Source: Pyrus communis (taxonomy: Eukaryota > Streptophyta > Magnoliopsida > Rosales > Rosaceae). From it: 64,000 nucleotides of DNA. Both the position numbers and the translations under genes were made by a program. Below are positions 43,727-54,361 of this stretch, one piece after another. The number at the start of each line of letters is the position of its first letter. The first letter of the stretch is position 1. The notes under the pieces are model-generated. The model was not told where the DNA came from. It saw nothing but the letters and a program-made list of their open reading frames with translations, and searched no databases. The DNA is taken from NCBI RefSeq assembly GCF_963583255.1, contig NC_084810.1, positions 3,813,751 to 3,877,750 of the forward strand, in the 5' to 3' direction.

Positions 43727-45025
43727 ATGTCACCCTTGTTTTCCCTCTTTCTTTTCTCACTCTTTGCTTTCGTTGCTCAAGCTCAAGTTCCCGCAAATCA
43801 AACCTTCAAGTTTGTCAATGAAGGTGAATTTGGGCCTTACATTGTAGAATACGATGGAAACTATCGTATGCTCAGTGTGTTTAGCTCCCCCTTCCAACTT
43901 GCCTTCTACAACACCACCCCAAATGCCTTTACTCTTGCTCTTCGAATGGGTTTGACTCGTTCGGAGTCACTCTTCCGTTGGGTTTGGGAGGCCAATCGAG
44001 GAAACCCAGTTGGTGAAAATGCCACCCTCGCATTTGGAGAAGATGGCAACCTTGTACTGGCGGATGCCGATGGTCGAGTGGCTTGGCAAACCAACACTGC
44101 CAACAAAGGTGTGGTAGGCTTCAAGTTGCTTCCAACAGGCAACATGGTACTTTATGACTCCAAGGGCAACTTTGTTTGGCAAAGCTTTGACCACCCTACC
44201 GACACGTTGTTGGTGGGACAATCTCTAAGGCCAGGAACAATAAACAAGCTGGTGAGTCGGGTCTCCGAGACAGAAAACAAAGATGGGCCGTACAGCTTGG
44301 TGATGGAGCCTAAGGGAATATTTTTGTACTATAAGAGCAACAACTCTCCCAAATCAGTACTCTATTCTCAGTTGTTTACCATTGAGAAAGGCTCACTTGA
44401 TCATGTCACATTGAATGTTGCACCGGACACAGATGAGGGTTATGCTTATGACATAAGCTTGGAATATCAAGTGGCCAACTCTTCCTCTGGTGGAAATGCC
44501 ATTCTAGCTAGACCCAAATACAATAGCACACTGACATTCCTTAGGCTAGGAATTGATGGAAATGTCAGGCTGTACACTTACTATGACAAGGTGGATTGGC
44601 GTGCATGGGAGGTGACCTTCACTCTTTTCGACAGAGATAATTCGATATGGGAAACCGAGTGCCAATTGCCAGAGCGGTGTGGAAACTTCGGTCTCTGTGA
44701 GGACAGCCAATGTGTTGCTTGCCCATCCTCTAAGGGACTATTCGGCTGGAGCAAGGCTTGTGAGCCTGAAAAGCTAACTTCTTGTGCAGCAAATAGCTTC
44801 CACTACTACAAAGTTGAAGGGGTTGATCACTTCATGAGCAAGTACACCCGGGGAACTGCTATAAAGGAGACCGATTGTGGTAAGAAGTGTACTTCGGATT
44901 GCAAGTGTTTGGGCTACTTTTACAACAAAGATACGTCAAGGTGTTGGATTGCTTATGATTTAAAAACCTTGACCAAGGTTGCCAATTCTACTCACGTGGC
45001 ATACATTAAGACACCTAATCAGTAA
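43727..45025 (+). CDS. EP1-like secreted glycoprotein, copy 5
   Basis: Single exon, 432 residues. The signal peptide is 1-19 (FVAQAQVPAN). The bulb-lectin region at about 60-175 has DGNLVLADADGRVAWQTNTA and GNMVLYDSKGNFVWQSFDHP; the second repeat keeps Asn, Val and Tyr of the mannose signature. The Cys cluster CQLPERCGNFGLCEDSQC and the PAN/apple tail (CTSDCKCLGYFYNKDTSRCW) follow, ending AYIKTPNQ. Sequons include NQT, NTT, NAT, NST and NSS. It is intact and nearest to copy 4, with the same promoter class. The start matches copies 3 and 4. Predicted to be a soluble apoplastic glycoprotein; actual ligand unknown. Confidence 0.93.
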   Translation: MSPLFSLFLFSLFAFVAQAQVPANQTFKFVNEGEFGPYIVEYDGNYRMLSVFSSPFQLAFYNTTPNAFTLALRMGLTRSESLFRWVWEANRGNPVGENATLAFGEDGNLVLADADGRVAWQTNTANKGVVGFKLLPTGNMVLYDSKGNFVWQSFDHPTDTLLVGQSLRPGTINKLVSRVSETENKDGPYSLVMEPKGIFLYYKSNNSPKSVLYSQLFTIEKGSLDHVTLNVAPDTDEGYAYDISLEYQVANSSSGGNAILARPKYNSTLTFLRLGIDGNVRLYTYYDKVDWRAWEVTFTLFDRDNSIWETECQLPERCGNFGLCEDSQCVACPSSKGLFGWSKACEPEKLTSCAANSFHYYKVEGVDHFMSKYTRGTAIKETDCGKKCTSDCKCLGYFYNKDTSRCWIAYDLKTLTKVANSTHVAYIKTPNQ

Positions 45026-45578
45026 TCACTAGTTTAATATGGGGTGCATTATCACTTGAATTTATTTATTGTGATTTGAACTTAAAAATGTTATTGCATC
45101 CATAAATAATTGTTATGATTCTCCAGTTGCATGGAGAACAATATATACATAACAGGGAACAACGAATATATCTTTATGTTCACGATTTGGTTATAAGTAT
45201 ATAATATAATTATCAATGTTTCCGGTGTTTAACCTCTGCTGTGCTTAGCGATCGAGCATTCTATGTGCTAAATTAAGTTGGCATATATATTTGAAAGGCA
45301 TTAGCCTTGAGGAGTAATTGGCTGTGCTTAAAATATGTCCTTTCTTCTAGTGATTAATTTTCTTTCAGGTCTTATAAAATGGGTAATAGTCTTTTCAGTT
45401 TTGGTCATACTGATCTTCATTCCAAACACGAAAGGACCAAAGAAGAAAAATAAAAAATAAACTTTAGGAAATATTTAAGCCCTGAAGATTGACTTTCAAT
45501 TTATGTTTTTAATGGATATAAAATAGATTAAAGACCAGAGTCACGAGAGGGTCATCAAACATAAAGCATCATATAACA
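45026..45578. other. 3' flank of EP1 copy 5
   Basis: UTR-like AT-rich DNA followed by sequence without ORFs or recognised repeats. Confidence 0.4.
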
Positions 45579-45830
45579 TCACACAACGTCTGTTGAGCCA
45601 GGATTGGAAGGTACAAACCCAATTACATCGGAAAAGATAAAGTGAGCATAATTGGCTAAAGCATCGAAAACACAGTTAACCTCTGCCAAACATGCCTAAA
45701 ACTAATAGATTCAAAGGTTGAACTTACAAACAAAATATCATGGACAAGAGTTTTAATAGATTCAAAGGCTGAAGCCAAACATGTCGTCCCTTGTGCTATC
45801 AATAAAATCAACGACTTCCATATTTCTAAA
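45579..45830 (-). pseudogene. RNase H-like (RVT_3) fragment, LINE-type
   Basis: On minus two frames join into the C-terminal part of a plant RNase H-like domain: LVHDILFVSSTFESISFRHV, a frame change near RHVWQR, then ANYAHFIFSDVIGFVPSNPG and a stop at 45581-45579. This tail is typical of plant non-LTR retrotransposon RNase H/RVT_3 sequences. The frameshift and missing N-terminal part make it a relic. Confidence 0.6.
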
Positions 45831-48000
45831 TGGTATCGTGAGTTTAGATTTCTAAATTTTCTTTGTGTCGTAGCTACCCTAGCTTCCCCTCCCTCTGCTT
45901 CTTCTTTTCCCAATATATTTTTAGTTACACAAAGTCACATGATTTCGGTCGACCAACTTCTATGCCCAATGCAGGATCCTATCCTATCAGATGACTAACT
46001 CATTTCACTCCAACTCGTCCGAGGGATCGGAAAAAGTTTTCCCTCCAAAACGCGTCTGCCACACGAACGATCGGATTCGGGAATATCTTGCTAAATGTCG
46101 AGGACAAGCTGATGCATGACAATCATACGAACCGCCACAAGACACAAATGAATGCCACCAACTAAGAATTGCAATAGAGTAAAATGACTACCCATGCTCT
46201 AGTTCAACGATAGCATTGAGGTTCGTCAAATTCAGTCTGTACAATTATACAAACCTCAAATGACTTTCAATCAATCCCATTGCTTTTAGCACAACACAAA
46301 TTGCTATTCAGCTACAATCTAAAAGTCTTTCTTCAAAGCAAACGCTTCCTACGATCCCTATAAGATCTAAAACTCTTACAGCTTTGCCACCTCGTGGTGT
46401 GATTTGGTTGATGGGTTCCAACAATCCCTGATTTCCTATATGAGGCACTTGTTTCCTGCTTAGTCTAGTCTGGTACTTGTACCAGTGATGTCAATAGACT
46501 TCCCTCGCATTATCTCACCCTTCATGGCCTGAATCTTGCTAGAGTTTTACTGTTTTTTTTTTTTTTTTTTTTTTTCTTTTTTTTGGTTTAACCATTTTCA
46601 GCTCATTTACTTTTCATGTCATGTAGCTAGACTTACCATCATGTAGCTAGACTTACCATCCTAGATTTACTTTTGACTTCATCATGAAATGATTATGTTT
46701 AGTTTCTCATTTTAGTTTCTATTTCTCTTTAATGTACTTTTTAGGCAAATACATGCAAATTCATACTAAATTCTAAGTCCTCATTCGCTCGAGGCACAAA
46801 AATAAACTTAATTGAACTACCCTCCCACTCAATTCCCAATCTTCTGGTTACGAAGTCAATTTTACATGCAACCTTACACACACTCAAACACCAATCAGTG
46901 TCTGTTGGCATCCTCCAACAATGGCACGCATATCTTCTCTTTTTGTTGAGTCATCTCGTGGTACTGAGATCGAAAACAACACTCCAAACATATATGTGTT
47001 GAACCTAACAGACTCTATCCGAATTTTGATACCAACAAAGAAAAATTGATGTGGAAATATTTTGCATTCGCATTCTCGAAAAAAAAAAGTTAAGTCGGGT
47101 TAGGAGAGACGTCTGATTCCATAATTTAGCCCGTATAACATGTGACTCAGTTGCGTGATGGTTTCAATTTTTTGTTGATGTTGATATACTGGACCCTTTG
47201 AGAAAGTAATGGAACATTTAAGCAAAAAGACTCATAAGGGGGGAAATGGACATCGCATTCGCATCAATATCGTCTTAGATCTTTCTTTTTCTTGATAAAC
47301 CCCTAAGTCTTTTTTTTTTTTTTTAGTTTAATGATGTGATAAATCGTGCAACTATACAGGGGATAAAGATTAGCCAATTGCTCATCAGAAGCAACTAAGA
47401 CACAATCATGAAAAGTATTAAAGAAATAATATATAAATATTAAAGTCACCGACTACTATTCCAATGTCTACTTATCAACTAAATATGACACGTGATGAGC
47501 TAATTTCTGTGAATAAATTAGTTACTACAATTTTGACCCAAAAAAAAAGAATTAGTTACTACAACGGTAAGTTCTTATAACGAACATTAACCCGTAATTA
47601 GAAGAAACGAGTCACGTCTAATTACTATATTGGAATTTAATTAGGTCACCAGTAAGTAATGATGCAATTATAGTTTTTTTTTTTTCAAAAGAAAATGCTT
47701 ATATTATTGAGAATCAAATTCGAACAGTTACATTGACTCAGCTGCCAATACATTGAAAAGCCAGATGATGACCATAAAATTACAAATTCGAAATTCCTAA
47801 ATTAGTATTTTAATTAGTACTTTATTCTTTCCCTTATATGACCACTATACTATTTTGGCTATGTGGTTGTTTGTGTAGAGAGTAGATAATGTACAGCAAA
47901 ATTGAAAAGGAGGGAATAGAGTAAGTTGGTTGAGAGAGAGGAACTTAAAATTTAGTAAATCGGAAATCAAATACGTAGGATTTTTTCTATAAAATATATT
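45831..48000. other. Gene-poor, mixed low-complexity DNA
   Basis: No sustained frames. There is a poly(T) tract at about 46551-46587 and a 20-bp tandem duplication (ATGTAGCTAGACTTACCATC twice, 46622-46661). Sequence from 46000 to 46560 is relatively GC-balanced and may be an old repeat, but I cannot classify it. Confidence 0.35.
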
Positions 48001-48606
48001 TGTGGATGCAAATTTCCGTCGTTTTCAATCTTGACGAAAATGTATTTGCAAAACAATCAATACCTTTGATCAAAGACCTAAGCCTCACGCACCCACGAGT
48101 TGGGGAAGGGGGTTAGGTCAACGGATCTCCGATACCTAAGTTAGTTTCTTTGAGAGAGTAAAGTGTTTAAGGTTTTTTTTAGGGTTGCAAGAGGCTTTTA
48201 ATTTGGTAGAATGTGGGTATTTATAGGGCTAGTGCCGGCCATATAGGGTTTAATGGAGAAATATTCTTTAAATATTCCCAAGATATTTAATATGAGATAA
48301 TATATTGAGATAATAGGGTAATAATCCTTAATTGAATTAAATTAGGATTACTTACTTGATTGGAATCAATCTTCAATTAGGAATGTATTAAAGATAGGAT
48401 TTGGATAATTAATCCTTATCTTTAATTCATTGTCAAGGGCAAGTGAGCTGTGGGCAGTTGTGTTCAGCTACTGAATCTTTCAGGGATGTGAGCTGCGCGT
48501 GGGTGCATCTAAGAAGCCTGCCCATTTATTGAGGGCAATCTTGTCCTTCTTGAATAAAAGTCCACTTGTCGCCTCTAGAATTTTTGGGATTATTTTAGAC
48601 TCCACA
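48001..48606 (-). repeat. 3' LTR of the Gypsy element (left side)
   Basis: 606 bp beginning TGTGGATGCAAATTTCCGTC and ending GACTCCACA in plus reading, directly after ATATT. The partner is 60781-61383. Confidence 0.93.
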
Positions 48607-49298
48607 AATGCCCCCACACCTACTGTGCTGCTCACATGGAAAGGGTAGTAGGTGTAGAAATCCCAAGTTGCTTGGGTTTGTAGAGTTGTTACCCAATTTG
48701 AACTTGATATTCTTCCTTGATTTAGAGATAGACTTCTTATAGGAAAAGGAAAATAATTGCCCCCAATACCTATTTAATTCTGCCTTAAGCAGGGGATTAA
48801 ATAAATTTGGAGAACAATCATTATTCCAACAAGAAAGAGAAGCCAGAGGATATTTTTTTCTTCCCCCTCCCCTAGCGTTCTTCTTTTCTTGCCCTTGCGA
48901 ATAGTCGTTTTCTGTGCCGCACCAAGGTAAGAAAAATTTGAATTTTTTTCTTCTTCTTGAATTTTTGGGAGCCTTGGGGCTTGAAAAATTGGCTTGGTAG
49001 GTGCCAAGGATGCATGAATGGCGTGGCAGGGAGGTCGCGGGCTGTAGGTGGTGCGGCAAAGGTGTTGGCTAGCGTGGGGAGACCGGCTTGGGTTGGATCT
49101 CCATGGCTGCTGTGCTGGTGCCTAGGTAGTGGGAAGAAAAGAAGAAGGACCGGCGTGAGCCGACCCTCCTGTGCGCGGAACCTGGGTTGTGAGGCCTGGG
49201 TTTTCTTCTTGGAGCTCCTTGCGTGTGAAGGAGAGGAGAGGAAGGAGGCACGGGCCTCCCTTCCTGTTAGGCCACATCCATGCTGCTTTTCTTGGGCA

Positions 49299-49319
49299 TA
49301 TATATATATATATATATAT
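49299..49319 (+). repeat. TA microsatellite
   Basis: A short (TA)n tract in the leader intron of the antisense ORF. Long ORFs reading through it on both strands are chance frames. Confidence 0.8.
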
Positions 49320-49404
49320 GCATACATCTTTTTTTTTCTTTTTTTTTCGAACTGCCTTTTAAATATATATATTTTTTCTTCGTGCTTTTTGCAGAGACTC
49401 TCAA

Positions 49405-51930
49405 ATGTCTTCCTCCAACCGCAAAAGTGACTAATATCCTCCACCTTTGTATCGTCAAGGTGGTTCTTCTGGCAAGGTGAGTTACTTCAAGGCTTCGCAT
49501 GTCAAGATTAATTCCAATAAGCTGTTTCGGGATTTTCTTGAAGCATACAAGCATGCAATTCCGTCTGGGGTTCGTGTCAAGCGGGTGAAGGATGATAGTG
49601 GCCATGAACCATGTGGAGAGGGTGCCTCTGCTAGGAAGAGAGCTATCAAATTCCATCCATATTACTTTGTGTTGGGATTTACTTTTCCCATGCCACGTTT
49701 TTTCCAGGAGGTGATTTTCTTCATGAAATGCGCGTCTGCTCAGTGCTTCCCAAATGTAGTTTATGTGATGGTGGGATTCTTAAACTTAAGCAAGCTCTTT
49801 GAGCTTGGCTTGACCATAAATGAGTTTTGGTACTTCTTTGAAATCAACCACAAGGAGGGCGTGGGGCAGCTGAGATCTCCCCATAGGTTATTCGATACGT
49901 TTAACAAATGTGACCATGAGTGGGCGAGAGATACCTTAGAGGAGTGGGAGTCTGACTCTTCTCTTGAGATGTGTGTCCCGACAACTTTTACTGCTTCATG
50001 TATGTTCTGCTTGAATTTTTGTTGAGCTGCTCCATCATTTCAATTTATTGATCGTATTTCTTACTTTTTGTAGATTCGGAGTTTGGCTCAACTCCAAGGA
50101 CTTCGGCGGATATGAAGAAAGCTAGCAAAGGTGACCATGAGTGGGCGAGAGATAGCTTAGAAGTGAGTGGAGAGTGGGAGTCTGACTCTTCTCCTTAGCT
50201 GCGTATCCCAACAACCTTTACTGCTTCATGCATGTCCTGCCTGAATTTTCGTTGAGCTGATCCATCATTTCAATTTATTGATCGTATTTCTTACTTTTTG
50301 TAGATTCGGAGTTTGGCTCAGCTCCAAGGACTTCGGCGGATATGAAGAAAGTGTACGTTGCCTTGGGCATTCCAGTTGAGTACCGTGAGTGGCGCTAACT
50401 ACTCAGCCCTCTTCACCGGAGAAATCTGGCATGCCCCCGAAGGAAAAGATAAAGTGGATAAAGGACGAGGCGTTGGCCCGGCCGATCGCTGCTGTAGAGT
50501 TTGCTGTCGATGGTGGTGCAAAGAAGAGGTCTTCCTCACCTGCTTGTGAAGCTTCAGTTAAGAAGAAACCAATGACTTCTTTTGCTGCTCGTCTGCTGCC
50601 GAGAAGCTTGTCATTAATCTAACTTCCCCCAAGGGGGTGAAGATGACTGTTGACCCCGACCCTGTGCAACCTGCTACTCCGAATGTGATTGCATCCATTG
50701 CTGAGAGACTTATCCAACGGAAGAGTTCGGTGGTGCCTCCAGTGTTCGGGTTTGTATCGAAGCGTCCGTTGGGAGCTAAGTCTAGCTCTGCTTCTGAGAG
50801 GTTCACCGCTATGAAGAGTGGGAAAGTGGATTATGCTACTAAGATGGCGTCTAGGCATGCTCCTACTTCTTCCATGACTGACTCGTCTACTGAGAAGGGG
50901 AAATCTACTCTCAGGGGCAGTTGTGAAAGATCCACTAAGTCTGAGGCTGAAGAGTTTCCCAAAGTTTGTGCACTGCTGAAAGCTGACTTGCTTAAGGACG
51001 TTGATGCATGCGCCAAGTTTGTTGATAGTGTTGGGAAAGTTATCGTTCGTTTAAACTCTTTTGTGAAGTATCCGCCTACTCGAGAAGGTCATCCTTAATT
51101 GCTGTAATGCATAAGAATTTGATCCTGGCAACAAAGTTTATACGCGTTGATCAAGATGTTGTTAAGTGTGATAAGGAGGTTGAAGTGGCATTGGTGGCTC
51201 AGCTTCGCTCGGCTGTTGAAAAGATAGAGAAGCTCGAATCTGAACTCGCCATTTTGAAGGGGTTTGATGTCTTTGCCACCATTTCTTTGCAATTGGAGAT
51301 CGCTCGTGAGGAGGCCACCCATTTGAATGCTAGGCTTAGTGCGACTCAAGAGATGTTGGAAGCTGTAGAAAATGAAATCAGTCGTGTTTCTCCGGTGGTC
51401 GATGACCTTGAACGTGTCAATTCAGAGCTACAATTTTTTTGTTTTACCAAGGACGAGGAGTTTATCTTCATGCATACTGAAGTGTCTCGTCTCAAGGAAT
51501 TGCCAATAAGCTTGAGTCCAAGGAAGTGGATATGCAAGGTGCGCTGTCTGCTAGCGTGAACCTGAAAAATGAGCTGGATAAGCTGCAAAGTGCTCATACT
51601 AGGCTTGTTGAGGAGAATGTCGAGCTGAAGATTGAGAAAGTTGGTCATGAAATGGCCCTTGCTTCTTGTCAGGCCGATTTCTACAAGCTTGGCTATGTAG
51701 ATGATTTTCAGGGCAGGCCGTCGAATTATGAGTTTTCCGAGAAAGACTTCGAGACTTTCTCCATTTCTCCAATTAATCTGCTTGATTTCTTGTTTAAGGC
51801 TGCCTTTGGTGGAGCAGCTGAAGGTGTAGTCTAGGCAGGGGTGGCTGAGGATGAGCTGATGGAAGCTTTAGCTGCTAGGAATAGCACAGCTGCCGAATGT
51901 GTGGCAATCAAGGAACCAGTGGTTGCATAG
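49405..51930 (+). pseudogene. Extra ORF of the Gypsy element, antisense to gag-pol (coiled-coil protein)
   Basis: Reads opposite to gag-pol. A leader intron is visible (donor AAG|GTAAGA at 48927, acceptor GCAG ending 49394). ATG 49405 (MSSSNRKSD) is followed by TAA at 49432, after which the frame continues to 50025: FHPYYFVLGFTFPMPRFFQE, FFMKCASAQCFPN, GVGQLRSPHRLFD. An intron follows (donor 50000, acceptor ending 50303). Then come VALGIPVEYREWR, a Ser/Lys-rich middle, a heptad-rich coiled coil (51150-51470) and the tail FYKLGYVDDF...DFETFSISPINLLDF with stops at 51832 and 51928. This protein type is widespread in plant genomes as an uncharacterised Tat-element product. Several stops and frameshifts break it here. 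Function unknown. Confidence 0.75.
49911..50347 (+). repeat. ~225-bp tandem duplication spanning an intron-exon boundary
   Basis: GACCATGAGTGGGCGAGAGA occurs at 49911 and 50132. Both copies run through the same intron-like text to GATATGAAGAAAG. The donor is GTATGT in copy 1 but GCATGT in copy 2, while both acceptors (TTTTTGTAG) are kept, so splicing from donor 1 to acceptor 2 would remove the extra unit. Confidence 0.85.
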
Positions 51931-52339
51931 GCTTCCAAGGAGTAGTCTTTTTGCTTACACTTAGGAGTTTTCTTATTTTCCTTTTTGTTTTTTTTTTCTT
52001 AGACTTTGTTGGCCTTCAAGCTGGTTTATCAATTTGTTCGAAATTTAATAAACAATTTTCCTTGTTTTTGCTTCATCCTCTTATTTCGCCATGTCTTTTG
52101 CAAAACTTTATAGTAAGAAGGCGGCTGGGTGAACTTACTTCAATGAAGTAGTTCATCCCACATCGTCACTTAGGTTTTAGTTTCAACTTCGGGGCTTCGG
52201 GAACCTTGCTTGCTTGAGGCATCTTGCAAAACTTTATCATAGGATGGGCAGTCAAGTGGGCTGCTCCGATGGAGTAGTTGAGTCATATGGTTAGTTTAGG
52301 CTTCAGTTTTGTCTTTGGGGCTTCTAGAGCTTTACCTAA

Positions 52340-53400
52340 AAAATGAAGAAATGCAGGATTTCCAACTTATAGAGCTGGCGGCCGAACTCGTTGTCTCCAC
52401 AGAAGGTAGGCGAGTTCGCGTAACTACTATAACTGTAAATCTCTGCTTTAGGTAGGTTGGTGAACTTTAGCCCTCCCGGGGTATGGTACGAGATTTTTGA
52501 GTTATAGAATCGTCAGTCGGACTCTTGCTTCTCATAGGAAGTAGAGAAGGTCAGCGTAGTTGTTATAGTCGTGACATTTAACTTTAGTGGCTTATTAAGC
52601 TTCTAGCTCTCCTGAGGCATGTTGCGAAATTTTTGACTTACAAAGCTGTCGGCTGGACTCGTGTCTCTCGTAAGAAGCAGAGGAGGTCGGCATAGCTGAT
52701 ATAGTAGTGACACTCAACTTTGGTAGCTTCTTGAGCTTTTAGCCTTCCCAGGGCATGTTGCAAGATTTTTAACTTATAGAGTCGTCAGCCAAACTCGTGC
52801 CTCTCGTAGGCAGTAGAAGAAATCCACATAACTACTATAATCGTGACACTTGACTTTGTGGCTTCATAAGCTTTAGCCTTCCCAGGGCATGTTGCGAGAT
52901 TTTTAACTTATAGAGTCGTCGACCGGACTCATGCCTCTTGTAGGAAACAGAGGAAGTCCACATAGCTGTTATAGTCATGACACTCGACTTTGTGGCTTTT
53001 TGAGCCTTGGCCCTCCTAGGGCATGTTGCGATATTTTTATTTATAAAGTCGTCGGTCGAACTCGTGCTTCTTTTTTTAAGTAGAGGAGGTCCGCGTAGCT
53101 ACTATAAGTCGTGACACTCAACTTTGTGGCTTCTTGAGCCTTGGCCCTCTAGGGGCATGTTGCGAGATTTTTGACTTATAGAGTTGTCGGTCGGACTCAT
53201 GCCTCTCGTAGGAATCAGATGAGGTCCGCGTAGCTGTTATAGTCGTGACACTTGACTTTATGGCTTCTTGAGCCTTGGCCTTCCCAGGGCATGTTGCGAG
53301 ATTTTTTACTTATAGAGCCGTCGGCCGAACTCGTGCTTCTCTTTGGAAGCAGAAGAGGTCCGTGTAGCTACTATAGTTATGACACTCGACTTTGTTCCAG
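52340..53400. repeat. 134-136-bp tandem array inside the Gypsy element
   Basis: The anchor GCATGTTGCGAGATTTTT recurs with its companions (CTTATAGAGTCGTCGG, CTCGTGCCTCTCGTAGG, GTCGTGACACTCGACTTT, GGCTTCTTGAGCC). Anchor positions are near 52345, 52481, 52617, 52753, 52887, 53021, 53155 and 53289. Spacing is 136, then 134. More diverged units extend left (anchors near 52219 and 52090) and one right (near 53515). The array lies in the element's non-coding 3' region. Confidence 0.92.
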
Positions 53401-53560
53401 CAAAACTTAAACCATAGACTGTTAGCTGAAAGTGATGCTTACAAGTAAGTAGGCAAATCTGCGTTATCATAGCAGGTGTAGGTCTCGGCTTACGGGCTAC
53501 CTTGGGCTTGTAGCCGTAGAGTCGTCGGCCGGGAGTCTTACTTACAGAAACAGATGTCCT

Positions 53561-54361
53561 GCGTGACCATTTCATGTGTCATCCATGGCTCTCGGAGGCG
53601 TTTTTTGGCGTGAGGTGTAGGCGAAGTCACTTCTCAAATACCATATCATTGCGAGTCACAGCTTTGATTCTGCAGGTCACTTAACTAGTATTGCAACACT
53701 TTAAAATCAAGCCATTTCATGAAGATTTGCACGTCGAGGATGAATCATCTTATTCACGTGACATCTTTCATGGGCAGGGGTCTTGCACTTAATTGTCTTT
53801 TCCGGTTAGAGACCCAGGTCCCGCGGAATTAAATCCTTCATTTGGCTAAGTCTATTATCGTGGAATGATTATTTTGGCCAATTCTGGGAGTCGTTCGACT
53901 CAGGTAGTCGCTGACATCAAGGGAAACTGAGCAGTCGTACTACCCATCCACGTCTAGATATTCCAGATACGTTATGTCTAAACGTGCAGATGGAGTCTTC
54001 TGCTTGTCACAAGGGTGGTCATGCCATGTCTATAGGGCAGCGGGCGTTCTCACACATGCCTACCAAGCAACGGGCATTTTGCACCATATCCGCCAAGCAG
54101 AGGGTGTCCTACACCATGTCTACAGGGCAGCGGATATTTTCTGCTTGTCGCAGAAGATGGTCGATTTGTTTATGCATTTGGCCCAGGCTTGTGAATAGTT
54201 CATTCGATCTTCATTGAAAAATAAAGGCTCTTATTGACTTTGCTCATAAGCAATAATGTCATAACAACAGATAATCCTTAGCATACAAGGTCTCTGAACG
54301 TCGAACTGCTTAAGTCTTCGAACTTTTTCATCTTGAACAGGGTTCAAAGAATGGCAATAGC
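53561..54361. other. Non-coding 3' region of the Gypsy element
   Basis: Sequence between the tandem array and the end of pol. It includes the small minisatellite at 54024-54150. ORFs at 53974-54217 are translations of that minisatellite. Confidence 0.6.
54024..54150 (+). repeat. Minisatellite, ~35-bp units
   Basis: Four degenerate units with the pattern GTCTATAGGGCAGCGGGCGT / GCCTACCAAGCAACGGGCAT / CCGCCAAGCAGAGGGTGT / GTCTACAGGGCAGCGGATAT, separated by CACACCAT-like text. Confidence 0.75.

Noticed and set aside
48595..49656. ORFs up to 190 codons on both strands near 49 kb
   Set aside because: They cross the leader intron, a TA repeat and splice sites of the antisense ORF; both strands are open by composition only.
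52340..53400. Array considered as a CRISPR-like repeat
   Set aside because: Units are contiguous 134-bp tandem monomers with no unique spacers, and the genome is that of a plant.
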